Notes under the pieces: model-generated
What the model was told of the DNA's origin: nothing
The model's input: the letters and a program-made list of their open reading frames with translations, nothing else
The model's database searches: none
Part shown: one piece after another, positions 22,973 to 24,768 of the stretch
Position numbering within the stretch: position 1 is the stretch's first letter
Layout of the letters: the number at the start of each line of letters is the position of its first letter
Program-made: the position numbers and the translations under genes
Source: Chloroflexota bacterium
Lineage (GTDB): Bacteria; Chloroflexota; Anaerolineae; Aggregatilineales; UBA2796
NCBI GenBank assembly: GCA_003695215.1
Contig: RFIM01000031.1
Location: 1 to 24,768, forward strand
Direction: 5' to 3'
Length of the DNA: 24,768 nt

Positions 22973-23003
22973 TTGGACGCTGCCCGACACGGGCAGCGTC
23001 CAA
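22973..23003 (-). terminator. Perfect 14-bp hairpin after the SH3b gene (terminator candidate)
   Basis: TTGGACGCTGCCCG pairs perfectly with CGGGCAGCGTCCAA across a 3-nt loop, starting about 10 nt after the SH3b stop. There is no T-run after it on the minus strand, so it would be a strong-stem, U-poor terminator or a transcript-end protector. It ends 5 bases from the next promoter. Confidence 0.6.
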
Positions 23004-23013
23004 GCGCCTTGGC

Positions 23014-24003
23014 TCACTCCAGGCGTGGCAAGAGATCGAGGCGTGTGTCGATCAGGCTGACGCAGCAAGTCGAGACCCAGCCGAGCAAGTCCTTGTATTG
23101 CACGCGGATGAAGGTTCCTGCAGCGTTGCGTCCGTAGACGAACACAGTCTCGTTGCGCGGGATGACCGTCAGCAATGGTGCGCGCAGCGATGGCTGGCTG
23201 CGCAGGCGCAAGCGCGTGGTGACCAAAGCGGAGCCTGCAGGTTGCCCTATCGGCGCGATGATGATTGGGCTGATTGTTGGCGCCGTGATGGTCGTCAAGC
23301 CTTTGGCAGGGTCGCTGCCATCAATGCGGCTCGGCGGGAAGCCCAAACGATTGAGTTCCACCGAGACAACTGCCACAGGCACCCACATCAACTGCTGGCC
23401 GCTCACATCAATGGCGATCCACTGCGAATCAGGCGAGCGGTAGAAGGCGTAGTGTTCCTTGCCCGCCACGATCTTCAGGTCCATCGGATCGCGCCCTGGC
23501 GCGCGGTAGAGCGGCGTCTCGCCGATGAAGAAGGCCTTCAAAAAGGGCACAGGGCGGAAATTCTCTGTGATGGTGACAGGGCTTTCAGGCGGCAAGCACG
23601 ATGCATTGAAGCTCTCGTCCTGCAGGATCGCAGTCGGATTGCCGCTGCTGTTGAGGTCGAGGATTTGCAGGCGAATCGGGTTCTTGGTCGGCGGCCCGTC
23701 CACGCCGTCATTGTCGTAGCTCATGTTGATCACCTGCGAGCCGATAGTCACGCCAACTTGCCGCAGCGCATCCTCTTGATAGAGCTTCTTGCCGTTCCCA
23801 TCGAAGATGAAGTAGCGGAAGCGATCGAAGCCGCCGCCATCATCTGTCGTGCCTGTGATGGCCACCATCAGCGAGAAATCGCCACAAGTTGCGCCAAAGC
23901 GCACTGCTGAGACGCCGAGCGCCTTTGCGCTGCCCTGTGGCGGCAGCAGCGCCAGGACAAAGGCGGCGATCACAGCCAGGCTCAAGAGTCGCTTGGTTTG
24001 CAT
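23014..24003 (-). CDS. Secreted SH3b-domain protein
   Basis: A 329-residue exported protein. MQTKRLLSLAVIAAFVLALL is a Sec-type signal peptide, with likely cleavage near SAKA (about residue 28). A beta-rich middle part follows (about 35-220) with Cys40 and a later Cys that could form a disulfide. A bacterial SH3 domain sits at about 238-315 (LRLRSQPSLRAPLLTVIP, then VFVYGRNAAGTFIRVQ and GWVSTCCVSL). Such SH3b domains often bind cell-wall or other peptides. I chose ATG 24003 because AGGAGG lies exactly 6 nt upstream; the in-frame GTG at 24018 would put that box inside the gene. It reads toward the TPR/membrane gene but is separated from it by a strong hairpin and a promoter. Confidence 0.8.
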   Translation of the reverse strand: MQTKRLLSLAVIAAFVLALLPPQGSAKALGVSAVRFGATCGDFSLMVAITGTTDDGGGFDRFRYFIFDGNGKKLYQEDALRQVGVTIGSQVINMSYDNDGVDGPPTKNPIRLQILDLNSSGNPTAILQDESFNASCLPPESPVTITENFRPVPFLKAFFIGETPLYRAPGRDPMDLKIVAGKEHYAFYRSPDSQWIAIDVSGQQLMWVPVAVVSVELNRLGFPPSRIDGSDPAKGLTTITAPTISPIIIAPIGQPAGSALVTTRLRLRSQPSLRAPLLTVIPRNETVFVYGRNAAGTFIRVQYKDLLGWVSTCCVSLIDTRLDLLPRLE

Positions 24004-24149
24004 TTGTAGCCTCCTCACTCATACACGTTTTAAGATCTTACCGCACTCAGGCTGAAGAAGTAGCGCGGCGTAGGCATTCCGTACATCTTGCCCATAAAAT
24101 CTATACGTCGTTACGCCTAAGTTGGGTCTGCAGATAACAGGTGTGAGGC

Positions 24150-24308
24150 ATGCCACATAAAAATACGGGCAAGCGCAAGGGCGCCGATCCAAAGCCGAGC
24201 AAGATGTGCGCCGTCTGCGGTAGGGCCTTCCAATGGCGCAAGAAATGGGCGAAAGTCTGGGATCAGGTGAAATATTGCTCAGAGCGCTGCCGCAGAGCCG
24301 CACGCTGA
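24150..24308 (+). CDS. DUF2256 zinc-ribbon-like small protein
   Basis: A 52-residue plus-strand gene. The product begins MPHKNTGKRKG and carries MCAVCGRAFQWRKKW, then VKYCSERCR. Cys20, Cys23, Cys43 and Cys47 make a CxxC...CxxxC zinc-binding set, and the CGRxFxWRKKW...VKYCSxRCR string is the DUF2256 signature. Function is unknown; in other bacteria such genes often lie near photolyase/cryptochrome genes, but none is seen here. ATG 24150 has AGGTG about 6 nt upstream. It is convergent with rsmI, 4 nt between the stops. Confidence 0.9.
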   Translation: MPHKNTGKRKGADPKPSKMCAVCGRAFQWRKKWAKVWDQVKYCSERCRRAAR

Positions 24309-24312
24309 GCAC

Positions 24313-24768
24313 CTATGCTTGATCGTCGTCCGCATCCTCAGCGTTCTCATCCAACGCATAGACCTCAGCGCGATCCCAGCCTGCCTGGGCCGCGATTTGC
24401 TTGGCGGCTTGGCTGCGCTTCACGCCTTCAGCAAGCTGCTGCCGCAACGCTGCGCGCACCTGCGCCGCCTTCCAACGCACGCCTTGTGGCTCAGGCGCGC
24501 CTTCCACCACAAGCGTCACTTCGCCGCGCGGCGGCGCCGCCTGGAACTGGGCGATCAAAGCGCTCAGCGGCGCGCGCACGAAGCTTTCAAAGAGCTTGGT
24601 CAGCTCAAGGGCGACCGCCGCGCGCCGATCGCCAAGCACCTCGTGTAAGGCGCGCAGCGTCTCCACAAGGCGGTTAGGGCTCTCGTAGCAGATCAAAGTG
24701 GCGCGCAGCGCGGCGTACTGTGCGAAGAACGCGCGCACCTTGGCAGGTCTGCGTGGCGGGAAGCCGAC
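24313..24768 (-). CDS. rsmI: 16S rRNA (cytidine(1402)-2'-O)-methyltransferase (partial, N-terminus off right edge)
   Basis: RsmI methylates the ribose of C1402 in the decoding centre of 16S rRNA with SAM. About 151 C-terminal residues are visible, starting GFPPRRPAK. The family string then follows: LICYESPNRLVETL, LGDRRAAVALELTKLFE in the place of RELTKxxE, and GEVTLVVEG. After that comes a C-terminal helical extension with a HTH-like segment (GVKRSQAAKQIAAQAG) and an acidic end (EDADDDQA). The SAM-binding tetrapyrrole-methylase core lies outside the window. The frame is open to the right edge. Confidence 0.92.
   Translation of the reverse strand, partial: VGFPPRRPAKVRAFFAQYAALRATLICYESPNRLVETLRALHEVLGDRRAAVALELTKLFESFVRAPLSALIAQFQAAPPRGEVTLVVEGAPEPQGVRWKAAQVRAALRQQLAEGVKRSQAAKQIAAQAGWDRAEVYALDENAEDADDDQA

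Noticed and set aside
22882..23910. Long plus-strand open frame of 342 residues
   Set aside because: It is antisense to the SH3b gene, which has a signal peptide, an ideal ribosome site and a recognisable domain. The plus-strand translation has biased, featureless composition.
24060..24150. Promoter for the DUF2256 gene (TATACG or TAAAAT near 24095)
   Set aside because: No pair of hexamers with acceptable spacing and match could be found, so no position is claimed.
24019..24312. Minus-strand open frame of 97 residues
   Set aside because: It overlaps the DUF2256 gene on the other strand and shows no motif or ribosome site; the DUF2256 Cys pattern is decisive.

Overview
The window looks like chromosomal DNA of a GC-rich bacterium, most likely a member of the Chloroflexota (Anaerolineae-like). 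This rests on gene content and style, not on a search: several GT39-type membrane glycosyltransferases with soluble beta-rich tails, GAF/PAS/class III cyclase proteins, a STAND ATPase with TPRs, a GbsR-type regulator, a short Rho, and a PNPase with an RGG-like tail. I see no rRNA, tRNA, CRISPR array, insertion sequence or phage gene. Coding density is high and genes often overlap at stop/start codons.

Left block (1-4917, all minus strand). One probable operon starts at an extended -10 promoter at 4909-4917. It reads two polytopic GT39-like proteins, aroQ (3-dehydroquinate dehydratase), a GbsR/MarR-type regulator with its own promoter and a palindrome at its start site, and argJ, which runs off the left edge.

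Signalling block (4955-8858, plus strand). A divergent promoter drives two tandem paralogous GAF-PAS-class III nucleotide cyclase genes joined by a TGATG stop/start, then a HIT-family hydrolase. The cyclase pair is the main discovery candidate. The first protein has lost the second metal-binding Asp (Asn447) but keeps the Lys/Thr substrate pair and the Asn/Arg transition-state residues. The second keeps both metal Asps but has Gln526 and Ser530 in place of the Asn/Arg pair. The defects are complementary, as in the C1/C2 halves of animal adenylyl cyclases, so the two proteins probably form one obligate heterodimeric enzyme.

Middle (8855-13093). A third GT39-like protein (minus) is divergent from a 750-residue NTPase/TPR protein (plus).

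Housekeeping block (13098-22056, minus strand). rpsO, pnp, a GNAT acetyltransferase, two small unknown proteins and a methyltransferase-like protein lie head to tail. rho follows, with its own strong promoter, a leader with mutually exclusive stems and an intrinsic terminator, and then sucC-sucD (succinyl-CoA synthetase). The rpsO-pnp spacer holds two hairpins.

Right end (22061-24768). This holds a TPR/single-TM protein, a secreted SH3b protein, a 52-residue DUF2256 zinc-ribbon gene (plus strand) and the C-terminal part of rsmI (minus), cut by the right edge. No gene-free stretch exceeds about 215 bases; the longest is the rho promoter/leader.
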